This document shows, one piece after another, positions 1-8,836 of a stretch of DNA of 15,204 bases. Position 1 is the stretch's first letter. Every line of letters begins with the position of its first letter. The stretch lies in assembly GCA_001430745.1 (NCBI GenBank), contig KQ482001.1, positions 245,320 to 260,523 of the forward strand, read 5' to 3'. Below the pieces are notes generated by a model. That model was not told the DNA's origin. It ran no database searches and saw nothing but the letters and a program-made list of their open reading frames with translations. The DNA is from Auxenochlorella pyrenoidosa (taxonomy: Eukaryota; Chlorophyta; Trebouxiophyceae; Chlorellales; Chlorellaceae). The position numbers were made by a program, and so were the translations under genes.

Positions 1-283
1 GGGGGNGGGGGGCGGCCAATCGAGGGTTGCAAGGCGTGCCTCGGCACTGCACCCAGGTGTGCGCAATCTGTGCTGACGCTCTGCGCAACCACACCTAACG
101 CTTCCCGCTCCCCCGAGATGGCAGCCGCGCAGACTGCCGCAGCGGCAGGCACACAGTAGCCAAGCACGCCACAAAGTGCATGCGCGGCTGCACCGCTGTC
201 GAGGCCCGGTGGAGCGCCTCATGCCAGGCGGCGGGGGCGCCACCGTCCTGGCAGGCACAGCGACCCTGCCACAGCCCGCTCAC
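1..283. other. Left edge: intron and unresolved continuation of the DUF5602 gene
   Basis: After the exon 8 donor (GTGAGC at 278-283 on minus) one further exon may begin after TGCCAG at about 221, but its reading (DGGAPAAWHEALHRAS) does not resemble the family, so I leave it unassigned. One ambiguous base and a G-rich run at 1-12 suggest a contig or gap edge. Confidence 0.4.
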
Positions 284-2765
284 CTGGATCTCCGGGGCAT
301 CAGCAGACAGGAAGTGGTTGCCTGGCAGCAGGGGAAGGGGGCGAGCGGCAGGGCCTCGGGCGCACGCCTCCCAACAGGCCATCAGCCGCGCAGCTGCCTG
401 CGCTGCTGCTGCGCCCATGGTCTGTTTTTATCACCATGCTGGTCTGGCTGTTGCAGGCCAACGGTGGCTCCCACCCCCAGGGTCCCTCAATTCCCACCCA
501 CCCATGAAGGGCGCCACGGCCATTAGATTTGCCCACTTCCCGCCCGGGAAGCAGGCCTCTGGGATGGGCTGATTGGCGGCGTAGAAGGCCTCCGGAGAGA
601 GGCCCAGGCAGGGGCCGGCTGTGCTCGGTTGGGGACGCGGCGGGAAAGGAGGCATGGGCACGGTTGATTCAGCGCATGCATGCCGCCTTGCCCAAAATGA
701 GGCACGGTTGTTGCACCGCGCCGGAGCATGCATCCCGCCCCACTTGCGATGCCACACTGCCGGTGCAGGGTTCTGAGCGATGCCTGGGCTGACGTCGCCC
801 CCTGCGCAGACCCCGGCCCACTGGCTGCGCATGCCAAGCGTGGTAGTCTGTGGCGCCCCCACCTGTGATGTTCATGACCTCTGCCTCGGGCACCAGGTAG
901 AAGTGGAAGTCCTGCAGGCAGGGGGTGGGCGGGGGTGAGGTTGAAGGAGGGTGGGGAGGGCGGTACCCACTCGGCCTTGCTGGCGAGCATGCTGCCACCA
1001 CGGCAAGAGTGAGAGCCGCCAACTGCGGCCACGAGCGGGGGCAGCGAGTGGGATTGGGCAGAAAAAGTTCCTTGCCCTGTCACTCCAGGCGTCAGGCATG
1101 GCAGGGGGCGTAACAACTGGGCATGCGACAGGGCATGCATTGGTTTGCTGGGCGGGCAGGCCCCCCTGCTCACAAAGTGCGGCACTGAGTAGACATTCTC
1201 CAGGGCGTGGCCCATGGGCTCCCAGTTGAGCTCCATCACGGGGAAGGGGCTGCGGGGTGGTGGTGGTGTGTGCATGTGTGTGGGTGGGGTGGGGGGGCCA
1301 AGGGGGGGCCAAGGGGAGGGGGGGGCGGGCAGTCTGCAGCTGTTGCCCGGGAGGAGAGCTCCGCAAGCATATCAGCGCGGCAGTCCCAAGACCAGGACGG
1401 CTGCACCGTGCTGCAGGTGCAGCAGTGAGACAGGGAGCCATACAACCGGACACGCAGCAGCGTCGCTGGGGCTGAGCAGCCAGTCATGCCGCCGCTGCGC
1501 TGAGCCACAGCACTTTGGTGGCTGGGAGGGCAGAGTTCAGGCCAGCCTATGCCCACTCAGCTGGCCCGCCCTCCCTGCCAAGCCCTCACTTGAGGCTGGC
1601 CAGGTCCCCCTCCAGCCAGTTCAGCCACAGCTGGTCAAAGGGCGTGAAGCAGCCCGGCGTGGAAGGGTCGCTGCACAGAGCAGGAGACGACCCGGGAGAG
1701 CAATAGCACAATCAGGCTGTTTGTTGCAGGGGGCAGGGCGGCTGGGTGCCCCAGGCTTGTGCAACAAGCCATCACAGACATGACCCGAACGACGCTGTTG
1801 CTGTCAACCCATGGTCCCTGCACGCTTTCTGCCTTGCCAGCCCATGCTTTGCCTTGCCAGCCCCCTGCCAACACCAGGCGGCTATGGCGTGAGAGCAGCA
1901 GCGCCCCCCCTCCCCTCCCCGTCCTCCCCACCCATGCAGCCCGCGCTCACGTCATGCACACGGGCGGCGGCTGGACTGCCACATCGGCGGGCCCCGGCAG
2001 GAGGGCGAGCACAGTGTCGTCCACCTCCACGCCCACGGCAGAGGGCCCAGCCTCGCAGTCGGGCGAGCCGTCGCCAGCGGCCGCAAACTTGGTGTACGCC
2101 CTCACTTGGCCCTGCCGAAAAATGGGCAGTCACAATGGTAGCGGCAGGCAGGCGGGTCGGTCCCCTGGCCAGGCGTGCAGGCGGCCCCCTGACTGGCTTG
2201 GCGTGGAGGGGCAGCACCGTGTGCCTCGCAACCCGGGGAGGCAGGGTGGCCGCCGCAGCCTGCACCCATGATGACCCGCGAGGCCTCACCCCAGAGTAGT
2301 TGAGAGCAGTGCCCCACACGATGAGCTCCTCGCTGCCTCCCGTTGGGTACTCGTCGGGGGCTGCCAGAGCTGCCAGCTCAGCCTTCTGGGCGGCAGAGCA
2401 GCCGTCGCCTGAAGGGGTCGCAGCGTCGGCGCGCAGCGCCCGCGCCGCAGCGCCTGCAGGCCAGCAGGTGGTGGATGGAAGGATGCACGGTCTGGAATGA
2501 AGGGCTGATGTCAAGCGGGCATGCGGGCAAGCTTATGTAAGCATAGCAGGCTTCCAGAGCTCTGGAGTGAGGGTCACGGCGGCCTCACGTGGGCAGTGCC
2601 GCCGCCCGGGAAACCTTCCTTGCAGCAGCCGGGCCGGCTCGCGACATTGCGACTCCGGCCTTTCTGTTCAACCCCTGCCCTTTTGCGGTGAAGCTCACCC
2701 CCGCTCAGGCAGCAGACCGCCAGGAGGAAGGACAGGAGGAAGGTGGTCATGACGGAGGGCGCCAT
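284..2765 (-). CDS. Secreted TTHB210-like (DUF5602) domain protein, 5' part of gene
   Basis: Eight exons join in frame with GT-AG introns: 2699-2765, 2290-2453, 1951-2111, 1590-1670, 1174-1249, 863-911, 502-618, 284-321 (251 residues, 3' end outside the window). Residues 1-22 form a signal peptide: a short N-region, then a hydrophobic stretch TFLLSFLLAVCCLSG. This favours the ATG at 2765 over an in-frame ATG at 2828. The mature part has features I recall from TTHB210-like/DUF5602 proteins: GQVRAYTKF...AVGVEVDDTVLALLP (residues 78-116), then W167, P169, G171-H172, Y178, and P181-H182-F183-D184-F185-H186-F187-Y188, and later P236-F-M-G-N-H241. Histidines 172, 182 and 186 are close together. Cys41, 96, 129, 138, 203 and 222 suit an oxidising compartment. 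The family's biochemical role is unknown to me; the Thermus member is controlled by a sigma-E/anti-sigma-E system. The usual following segment (an FTHTFIYG-like strand) was not found in 1-283, so the next exons are off-window or unresolved. The family call is from memory of the pattern, without a search. Confidence 0.72.
2699..2765 (-). other. Signal-peptide exon of the DUF5602 gene
   Basis: This first coding exon holds only the signal peptide (22 codons plus one base) and ends at a GGTGAGCTT donor, phase 1. The next exon begins after CTGCAG at 2453 and restores the frame as G23-AAARALRAD. An export signal isolated on its own exon is a simple layout by which a domain could gain secretion. Predicted route: ER lumen, cell surface or medium. 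No transmembrane segment is visible in the remaining 229 residues. Confidence 0.7.
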
Positions 2766-2909
2766 TCCTGCAACCCCCAGCGAGCCCTTCAAATTGATGC
2801 AGCTGTGGTCGGGCTGGTCAGGGCACACGTCGCTAAGGAGTTAGAACAAACCCGTGCCAGGGTTTCGGAGGCTGCGCTCAAAACGGGAACCGCCGTCTCG
2901 ATTGGGCTA

Positions 2910-2937
2910 ATTGCTGTTCAGGCTTAAGGGCGGGAAA
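2910..2937 (-). promoter_or_regulatory. Possible promoter elements upstream of the DUF5602 gene (CCAAT-like and E2F-like)
   Basis: About 145-170 bp upstream of the start codon, the minus strand shows a CCAAT pentamer (ATTGG on plus, 2911-2915) and TTTCCCGC (GCGGGAAA on plus, 2930-2937), which equals the E2F/DP core TTTSSCGC. Both are short and can occur by chance. No convincing TATA box was found. Regulation is inferred from the motifs alone. Confidence 0.22.
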
Positions 2938-3439
2938 TAATGCACCATGAGCTGATCCCGATGCAGATAAACCCAGCGGGGGGGCGCACCGCAGCACAGC
3001 GTGGCCCGCTCGCCACCACTCGTTGGTGCCGGGAGATGAGCAAATGCTGGGGAAAAGTGAGCAGATGTTCGTCATCGCACCGCCTAATTAATCCTTTCAA
3101 GACAGGGTCTTGATGGCCTGCTGGGCTTAGAAAGGGCCCTGCCAGCTAAGGCCCCTCCTGCGGTGGTATTCCAGCGGTACTGCCACTCCTGAGGCGTCGT
3201 CATCAGCCGAGGCCTGCTGGTCTGCAATTTCGCCCATCACCCCTCACGATGCGGCATGGGTTGTGCCTCGCTTTGTGACATCAATTGTCCAAGCCGCGCA
3301 GAATGCTGACGCCATTCAGCCCTCCGCCCCATGTGGGTGTGTGTCGAGCTTTGAGCTTGACAAGCCGCAACACAAGCTTGCCTGTTGGGCAAGCATGAGT
3401 TGGAGACATGCATGGCTTCCAACGCTGCTTCCAGCAGCT

Positions 3440-3469
3440 GGGTCGACTGAGGAAGGGTCGACTGAGGAA
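3440..3469. repeat. Perfect 15-bp tandem repeat (two copies)
   Basis: The unit GGGTCGACTGAGGAA occurs at 3440-3454 and again immediately at 3455-3469 without mismatch. It lies in non-coding sequence downstream of the PNISR-like gene. Most likely a recent slippage duplication; no function is suggested. Confidence 0.9.
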
Positions 3470-3614
3470 TGAAAGCAACCCCCTTGGCTCCATGCATCCA
3501 CCAGGCTTCCTGGCTTCAGATTGTTCGACAGCACTCAGTGTGACCTCGTCCTTGCAGACCCGGCCCTCCCCCTTACCCCTTTGGTTTCCTGCACCGTCAT
3601 GGGACAAACACACA

Positions 3615-3619
3615 TTACA
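3615..3619 (-). terminator. Probable polyadenylation signal (TGTAA) of the PNISR-like gene
   Basis: TTACA on the plus strand reads TGTAA on the minus strand, about 415 nt after the stop codon of the PNISR-like gene. TGTAA is the known main poly(A) signal of chlorophyte green algae, normally 10-20 nt before cleavage. A 3' UTR of roughly 400-430 nt is usual for such genes. A five-base motif is weak alone, but strand, position and lineage agree. Confidence 0.5.
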
Positions 3620-4034
3620 TTCTGGAGCAAAATGGAGCAGGCAAAGCGGGCGGGCGGGCCTGGGGCATGCAGCGCAGAGCAGGCAGCATGCAGGGGTGGT
3701 GCCCCGACAGCGCCAGCGCCGGCAGCATGCCAACCACGCATTGTCCGCAATCCGCCGTGCCTCCTGCCCCTCGCAAGCCAGGCGACCTGCAGGCAGAGCG
3801 TTATCGTCAGCACCAGAGTGCAGGCAGCCCACCATCCCCCATGGACCCTGGGTGGGTGGGCAAGGGCACTCGGCACGCTGCCTCCTCCAGCCTTGCCGCC
3901 GGTTATCAGCTCAGAATGCTGCCATTGGGCTCGCTGTACACACACCCGCAGCATCGACAGCACCACACACCAGCCTTGCCCTCCCAGCACTGCACCTGGG
4001 GGCAAGGGAAGTGGGACCACAGGAACCCCAGACC
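3620..4034 (-). other. Inferred 3' UTR of the PNISR-like gene
   Basis: The segment lies between the stop codon at 4035-4037 and the TGTAA signal at 3615-3619. No conserved coding segment was recognised on either strand, including the 252-residue plus-strand frame at 3408-4166, which has low-complexity, shadow-like composition. Confidence 0.45.
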
Positions 4035-4880
4035 TCAGCGCCTGCCAGACCTACCACCCCCGCGGCTGCGGCTGCGCGACGGCCGCCGCCGGTGGGGGCT
4101 CCTACTGCGGTGCTCGCGCCTGCAGGGGCAGACGGGATGAGCGACGAGAAGAGCACAAAATTGTGAGGCGGTTGGGTAAACTTCCCCGAACGCTGCAGAG
4201 TGGGGCGCCCACATGTGTCGGCGCAGGCAGCCGTAGGGCAGGCGGTGGGCGGAAACGTGAAACTGTGAGGGCACAGCAGAGACAGCAGCTAGCAGCCTCG
4301 ATGGCTGAGCTGCCTGCTGCGGCATGCGTGCCTGAGGCGGAGAGCTGAGAAATGAGCAGAACTGTGTGCAGCAAGCATGACGCTAAGTTGCAGTGCAGCA
4401 GTACGAGAGTGCCGATGTACTTGCCGCGCGCCCCCACACCTTGAACGCTCCCTGCTCTTGCTGCGGCTCCCGCTTCTGCTCCGCCGCCGCTCCTCCCGCC
4501 GGTCGCCCCTGCGCTCGCCCCCCCGGCTGCGGCTGCGGCTGCGCCTGCTGCGCTTCCGCTCCAGCTCCCTGCTGCGGCTGCGGCTGCGGCGGCTGCGCTT
4601 GCGGTCACCCTCGCGGTCCCGATCGCGGCTGCGGCTGCGCCGCTTGTCGCGGCTGCGGCTGCGGCTCCTGCTGCGGCGCCTCTGCCTGTCGCCGCTGCGG
4701 CTGCGGCTGCGCCGCTCCGCCTTGCGGCTGCTCTTGCTGCGCTTTGAGTCTTTTCGCTCCAGCCCCAGCTCCTGCTGCCCCTCCACTGCTGCGCCAGCGG
4801 GGCGCTCGCTCGCTGCAGCCGGCTCGGCAGCAGCCGATGCTGGCAGCTCGGGCACCGGCGTTGCGCCTGCAGGCTGCGGA
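4035..4880 (-). other. RS-domain coding tract with its terminal intron
   Basis: From about 4756 down, exon 4 encodes dense Arg-Ser dipeptides, giving repeated GCTGCGGCTGCG on the plus strand. The open frame otherwise runs on to 4289 with sequence that stops being RS-like right after a TCAAG/GTGTGG donor (exon end 4440). Splicing to the CCTGCAG acceptor (exon start 4119) restores RS composition (RREHRSRSPHRRRPSRSRSR) and meets a stop within 85 nt. The return of the same composition in the correct phase is the evidence for this intron (4120-4439). RS domains mediate contacts in spliceosome assembly and are phosphorylated by SR-protein kinases. Confidence 0.75.
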
Positions 4881-7453
4881 AGCGCTGCTGGCGCGGCTGC
4901 TGGCGGCAGTGGGGCGGGCTGACGCTGCTCAGGGGCCTGTAACGGGCGCGGAAAAGGAAGCAGGAGCTCAAGTGCAGACATCGGCGGGTGCTGCAGACCT
5001 CGGCAGGTGCTTGCTTTTTCTCCCATAAGGTTGCACCAGGCAGTGCAGCATGCCATCGAGGGGAGCACCCTGCTCTGGCAGGCAGCAGCTCGTGCGCCCC
5101 TTGGGGCGCGTGCGGCAGGCATGGGGGCAGAGCCCTGCCCCGTGCATGCTCCAGGCGGCCGCCCACCTGCGCCGCAGTGCCGGCAGCATCCCCCGCCTGC
5201 TGCGGCTGCATGGCGGCTGCTGCTGCCGCCTGCTGCGCGTGCCACCCGGGCGGCAGCGGCTCCAGGCGGTGCCCCTCCGTCTCCCGCACCGTCGCGGCAG
5301 AGTGCAGGCGCACAGCATACGAGGGCGGAGCGATGGTGAGGTCGACGGCCACGACTGTGGCCAGGCTGCGCGAGCCGTCTCTCTCTACGTAGAGCACCTC
5401 CTCGCCCTTGGCAAACAGCGGCGCCGGCGGCGCGGCGGGCGCCGGCTGCGGCGACGGCTGCTTTGGCGTTGGCGCCTGCTCCTGGTGAGGTGGCGCCGCC
5501 GCTGCAGCAGCCTCCGGAGCGCTGCGCTCCTCTGCTGCGGCGCTGCCGGCCTGGCGCTGCGCTACCGCCTGCCCCTGGCTCCCCTCCTCCTCCTCTTCCT
5601 CGTCTGAGCCATATGCCAGCCCCAGCAGCGCGCCGCCACCGCCGCCGCTGCCCGCGATGCACTCCTCCTCTTCGCCGTTGCTGTCCTGCCCACCAACCAG
5701 GCCGCCAGCGGGCGCCAGCACCTCGACCGCGCCGGCCTTGGGATGCTGTGCCTGCTGTGCCTGCTGTGGTTTGCCGCGCCGCGGGCCGTGCAGCACCTCG
5801 TCCGCTATGTCATCTGCAGGGGGGGGGGGGGGGGGGCACGGGGCAGCGGTGTGTGCAGAGGGCGCGCAACCGACAGAACATCTGCGCCGCTGCGGGCTTG
5901 CTCCAGCGAGCAGCCAGTGCGATACGCTGGTTCATGGGACCTGGCGCCATACCCTGCAGCGTGCCTCTGCCAGGCTGGGCAGCCCTGCAGTCCAGCTCTG
6001 GACATCCCCGCACCCAGTCCCCGATAGCTGCAGCAGCAGCCTGCATGCCACGCACTGCTGCGCCTCACCCAGCAGGGCGTCTGTCACCTCCACAAGCACC
6101 GAGCCCAGGTGCCGCTTCACCTCCAGCAGGATCTTGGCCCGCCGCTCGGCGTCGTCCTCCTGTGGGAGCAGGCGGCAGACAGCAGAGCTCAGCAGCGAAT
6201 GGAGCAGCGGCGGGAAGCGGTCAAGAGCCTCCCCGGTTTGGCTGAGCGGGCCCGTGCGGCTCGCGCCGCCGGGCCACCAACAGGCAGGCCTGAGCTGTTG
6301 CGTGCGCCGCAGAGGCAGATCAAGGGCTGCACACGAGGCGATGGCTGCAGAAACCGTGTGCTGTGCCAGCGCCTTGAACGAGTGCCCAGGGAGCAGTTGG
6401 GCTGAGAGCACACCCAGCACACACCCCCTTGGCTCTCACCTCATCCTCCTCCTCTTCCTCAGAAGACTGTGCTGCCGGCGCCATGCTGCCAGCCTGCTTT
6501 CTCTTCCTCGCCTCCTGCCGCCCCTCCTCGTCGTCGCCCCAGCGCGAGCCGCTGCCCGCCGCCTTGCGCCGCGGCTGGGCTGCCCCCTCATCATCCGACC
6601 CCGAGTCGTCATCGCTGCCGTGGCGGCGCGCCTTGCGGGCCGCCTCCCGCGCCGCCGCCTTGTCCGCCTCTGCCTTGCGCTTGAGAATCTCCTGCTGCAG
6701 CCACTCGGGGATGGCCTTCTTCGGCTGCTGCGCTGGCATGCCGGGCATGCCGGGCATGCCGGGCATGCCGGGCATCCCGGGAATGCCGGGCGCAGCGGCA
6801 ACGTAGGCATGCGGCATGTGTGCGGCCGCCGCTGCTGGGGGGTGGGCGGCGTAGGCCGCCGGCGCCGCGCTGCCAGGGACGGGCAGGATGGGGGGCGGGG
6901 GCGCGTACATGCCTGGCTGCGCCGCCCCATACGGCTGCGGCTGCATGCTGTAGGCCACCGGCGCACCGTAACCAGCCTGCGCCACCGGCGCGGCGTATGC
7001 CTGGCTGGTCGCTGCATACGGCTGCCCAGCAGGGACGGCGGGCTGATGGTAGTAGGCGCCGGCATACTGCGCCTGGGCCGCCTCCCACTGCTGCCACATG
7101 GCCGCCTGCTGCTCGGGCGTGAGCGCCGCATACTGATCGGCGCTCATCTGGTCCAGCCCGCCGCCACCGCCCCAAGCGGCAGCGCTGGCGTCTGCAGCCG
7201 CAGGCATCGGCTCCGCGTATCCATACTGCAGCGCATCGGCGGGCGGCTGGAAGACCGCCGCAGACTGCGGGTCGGCAGGCGGCAGCGGCGGCGCGGCCAG
7301 CTGTGGCACCTCCGGCTGGGGGGCATGGTGGTTGCTATAGTGGGCATCTGCTGCGTAGGTGTGCGCCGGTGGAGGCGGCGGGGGTGCAAACTCCGCGAAA
7401 GGAGGGGGCGGAGGAGCCGGCTCTGGGTCGGGTGGAGGGGGTGGTGGCTCCAT
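4035..7453 (-). CDS. PNISR-like Pro-rich / RS-domain nuclear protein with a Tudor-like module
   Basis: Five exons join in frame to 777 residues: 6440-7453, 6069-6159, 5167-5813, 4440-4936, 4035-4119, all GT-AG, ending in TGA at 4035-4037. An in-frame TAG at 7463-7465 supports the ATG at 7451-7453. Domains: Pro/Ala/Gln/Tyr-rich low complexity (1-247) with an MPG repeat (222-240); helix IPEWLQQEILKRKAEADK at 248-265, resembling LPAWIREGLEKMEREKQKK of human PNISR; acidic Ser/Glu patches (to 338); a second helix with K-R-H-L-x-x-V-L-V-E-V-T-D (353-365), resembling the LLTEILLDVTDEE segment of PNISR; GLAYGSDEEE (433-442); a Tudor-like module at 504-555 ending RETEGHRLEP; and an RS domain (about 645-777). 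PNISR is a nuclear-speckle SR-related protein that binds pinin. The order helix, second helix, acidic, RS matches PNISR; the Tudor-like module is extra. Splicing role is inferred from family. Assignment is by memory of motifs. Confidence 0.72.
5247..5410 (-). other. Tudor-like module within the PNISR-like protein
   Basis: Residues about 504-558 read K-G-E-E-V-L-Y-V then A-T-V-V-A-V-D, P-P-S-Y-A-V-R-L and V-R-E-T-E-G-H-R-L-E-P. The alternation of short beta-strand-like segments, with an opening strand carrying an aromatic residue, a V-x-V-D turn and a Y-x-V-R-L strand, resembles small Tudor/Agenet-type barrels. A related pattern ending RETE-x-x-RL is one I recall from algal and protist proteins. 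The ligand (methylated peptide, nucleic acid or none) cannot be told from sequence. Confidence 0.5.
5819..5836. repeat. Poly-G/poly-C run of 18 next to a splice acceptor
   Basis: Eighteen consecutive G on plus (C on minus) lie immediately before the TGCAG acceptor of exon 3 of the PNISR-like gene, where they act as the pyrimidine tract. Similar C runs precede SPT6 acceptors. The exact run length may be unreliable in the assembly. Confidence 0.85.
6734..6788 (-). repeat. 9-bp repeat encoding Met-Pro-Gly tripeptides
   Basis: The nine-base unit (GGCATGCCG and near copies on plus) is repeated about six times and encodes PGIPGMPGMPGMPGMPGMP, residues 222-240 of the PNISR-like protein. The first copies read (leftmost on plus) are identical and those towards 6788 diverge (ATC and AAT variants), as expected for an in-frame minisatellite expanding at one end. 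Copy number changes would not shift the frame. Confidence 0.85.
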
Positions 7454-8459
7454 TCCAAGAGGCTATGCTACCAAGACCTAGGAAAGATGCGATCGCCGAT
7501 GGCGGCCTCTCCGCCAGACTGGGGACGTGGGCACCAGAGTACAAGATATTGCAGGCCTTTTGAACGTGTGATAAACTATCACGCATGTGCAAAGAGACAG
7601 TCAAGGCCGTGCCCGAAAGCAGGCACGCTGCAGCTGCATGCAGGCATACCGAGCTGGCATGCCGCCGTGGCGCGCCCCATGCGCTCGCCTGTGGCGCACG
7701 TCCTGGTGGCTGAAGTAATGTGGGCACAACAAAACACAAGTACAGCATGATATGAGGCACATTGGTGTCAAGATTCATGCACCTAGGTGGCTTCAACCCC
7801 GGTAGCCTGTAGAATCTACCCACTAGCAGGCCCGCCACTGGCAGCAGCGAGGGGCGCTGCCACCGGACGGCATCATCATATAGCAGCATCCAGCCCCAGG
7901 GCCCAGCAGTGCACGTCTGCGCCCTGAGGTTTGGCTCCCCGCTCTTGCGCAACCGCCCTGCCACAGTTCGTCTGCCATGCACATGATGTGCACAGGGCCC
8001 TGGCAGATGCTGCCGCAGGCACACCATCCTGTTTTTGGCTCAGAAGCCTGGCTCGTGGGAGCGGTGCCAGCAAGTGGGAGGCCATAGGATCCGGTTAGCA
8101 GGGTCAGATGTGACACGCACAACAAAGGCCCGCCTACCTCACGTAAAATCTTCAGCAGCGGCCAAAGCTGGCCGATAAGGCCCTCCTGTGTACCATGTCG
8201 GCGTGTGACGTGGTGTCAGCATGTGGCAGCATGGCTGCCGGTTTGCCATTCGTAGGGTGTGATCTTCTGCAACGTGCACAACGTTTTTGTATTGCTCAGC
8301 ATATGGCAAGCGCAGGTGGAAGCTCTGCTTGCTATGCTGCATGAGGTGCTGGCCCATACAACCCCGACACTTGCACAGGACACAGCTCTTGAAGGATGAC
8401 TTTGAAGCACGTTGCAAGCATGATTCTGCGAGGCGCCAATCCAGCACCCGAACCATCCT

Positions 8460-8499
8460 GGATTCAAGAGAACCAACATGGATGCCGAGGCTTGAATCC
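8460..8499. repeat. 9-bp perfect inverted repeat
   Basis: GGATTCAAG (8460-8468) and CTTGAATCC (8491-8499) are exact reverse complements separated by 22 bases. It lies in the divergent promoter region, about 340 bp before the SPT6 start. It could be a dimeric factor site or a hairpin, or chance. Confidence 0.8.
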
Positions 8500-8679
8500 C
8501 AGGCTGCAGGCTGAGTGGCGAAGCTGGCGAGCAAGTGGCGGTGCCCGCAGCGCCATCGCCCTGGTTAACCCAAGCAGGGGTGGGCAGCTGGCGTAAGATG
8601 GCTCTTTAGCGCTGTTTACGCTTCACACGAGCATCCCTGGGCCGCTTCAAGCCAACAAGGGCCAGCACGGCCGACTGCC

Positions 8680-8709
8680 ATGTCGGCGGCGGCGGCAGAA
8701 TGCTGCTGA
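8680..8709 (+). other. Possible short upstream ORF before SPT6
   Basis: ATG TCG ... TGC TGC TGA encodes nine residues (MSAAAAECC) and ends 127 bp before the SPT6 start codon. If the transcript starts upstream and this part is not spliced out, it could reduce SPT6 translation. Removal by the possible 5'-UTR intron ending at 8779 is equally likely. Confidence 0.2.
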
Positions 8710-8836
8710 GCGTGCTGTGGGTCGAAAGCCAGGAAATTCGCGCTCGCAGGGCTGTTGATCGATCCCTCCTCCTTTGCAGTAGTATTCAGCTGACCGGGCC
8801 GCTCACCAGGGGCCGTGCCCGCTGCCGCTGGCAGCA

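Larger units (their letters stand above)
2766..3614. other. Intergenic region, no gene seen
   Basis: About 850 bp between the start of the DUF5602 gene and the polyadenylation signal of the PNISR-like gene. Both flanking genes are on the minus strand, so this should hold the promoter and 5' UTR of the DUF5602 gene. Open frames on either strand lack recognisable domains, splice-consistent extensions or conserved motifs. Contents noted: an AT-richer patch around 3088-3102, the CCAAT/E2F-like motifs at 2910-2937 and a 15-bp tandem repeat at 3440-3469. Confidence 0.6.
7454..8836. promoter_or_regulatory. Divergent intergenic region between the PNISR-like gene and SPT6
   Basis: About 1.38 kb separates the two start codons, which point away from each other, so both promoters and 5' UTRs must lie here. 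No coding segment was recognised: the open frames are not conserved in character and have no splice-consistent partners. A CTCCTTTGCAG sequence ending at 8779 could be the acceptor of a 5'-UTR intron of SPT6. A 9-bp inverted repeat occurs at 8460-8499. No clear TATA box was found for either gene. Confidence 0.6.

Noticed and set aside
523..1275. Minus-strand open frame of 250 codons
   Set aside because: It contains exon 5 of the DUF5602 gene at its start but then runs through introns; the family motifs continue only after splicing.
3408..4348. Plus-strand frames of 252 and 275 codons in the 3' flank of the PNISR-like gene
   Set aside because: No domain, no splice partner and overlap with the terminal exon of a supported minus-strand gene; GC-rich sequence makes such frames common.
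4377..4922. Plus-strand Leu/Arg-rich frame
   Set aside because: Composition is produced by the complement of Arg-Ser codons of the RS domain.
4102..5796. Minus-strand open frame of 564 codons
   Set aside because: It follows exon 3 in the correct frame but then reads through introns and leaves the RS frame; the spliced model gives a continuous RS domain instead.
6738..6782. CRISPR-like repeat array
   Set aside because: Units are contiguous 9-mers without spacers and encode Met-Pro-Gly in a supported exon of a eukaryotic gene.
5657..7750. Plus-strand open frame of 697 codons
   Set aside because: It is the antisense shadow of the PNISR-like exons 1-3; the minus strand has coherent splicing, family motifs and a stop-bounded start, while the plus product is Arg/Leu-rich and unlike any family.
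8488..8500. tRNA-like B box (GGCTTGAATCCC)
   Set aside because: It lacks the invariant C of GGTTCRA, there is no A box or acceptor stem around it, and it is half of an inverted repeat.
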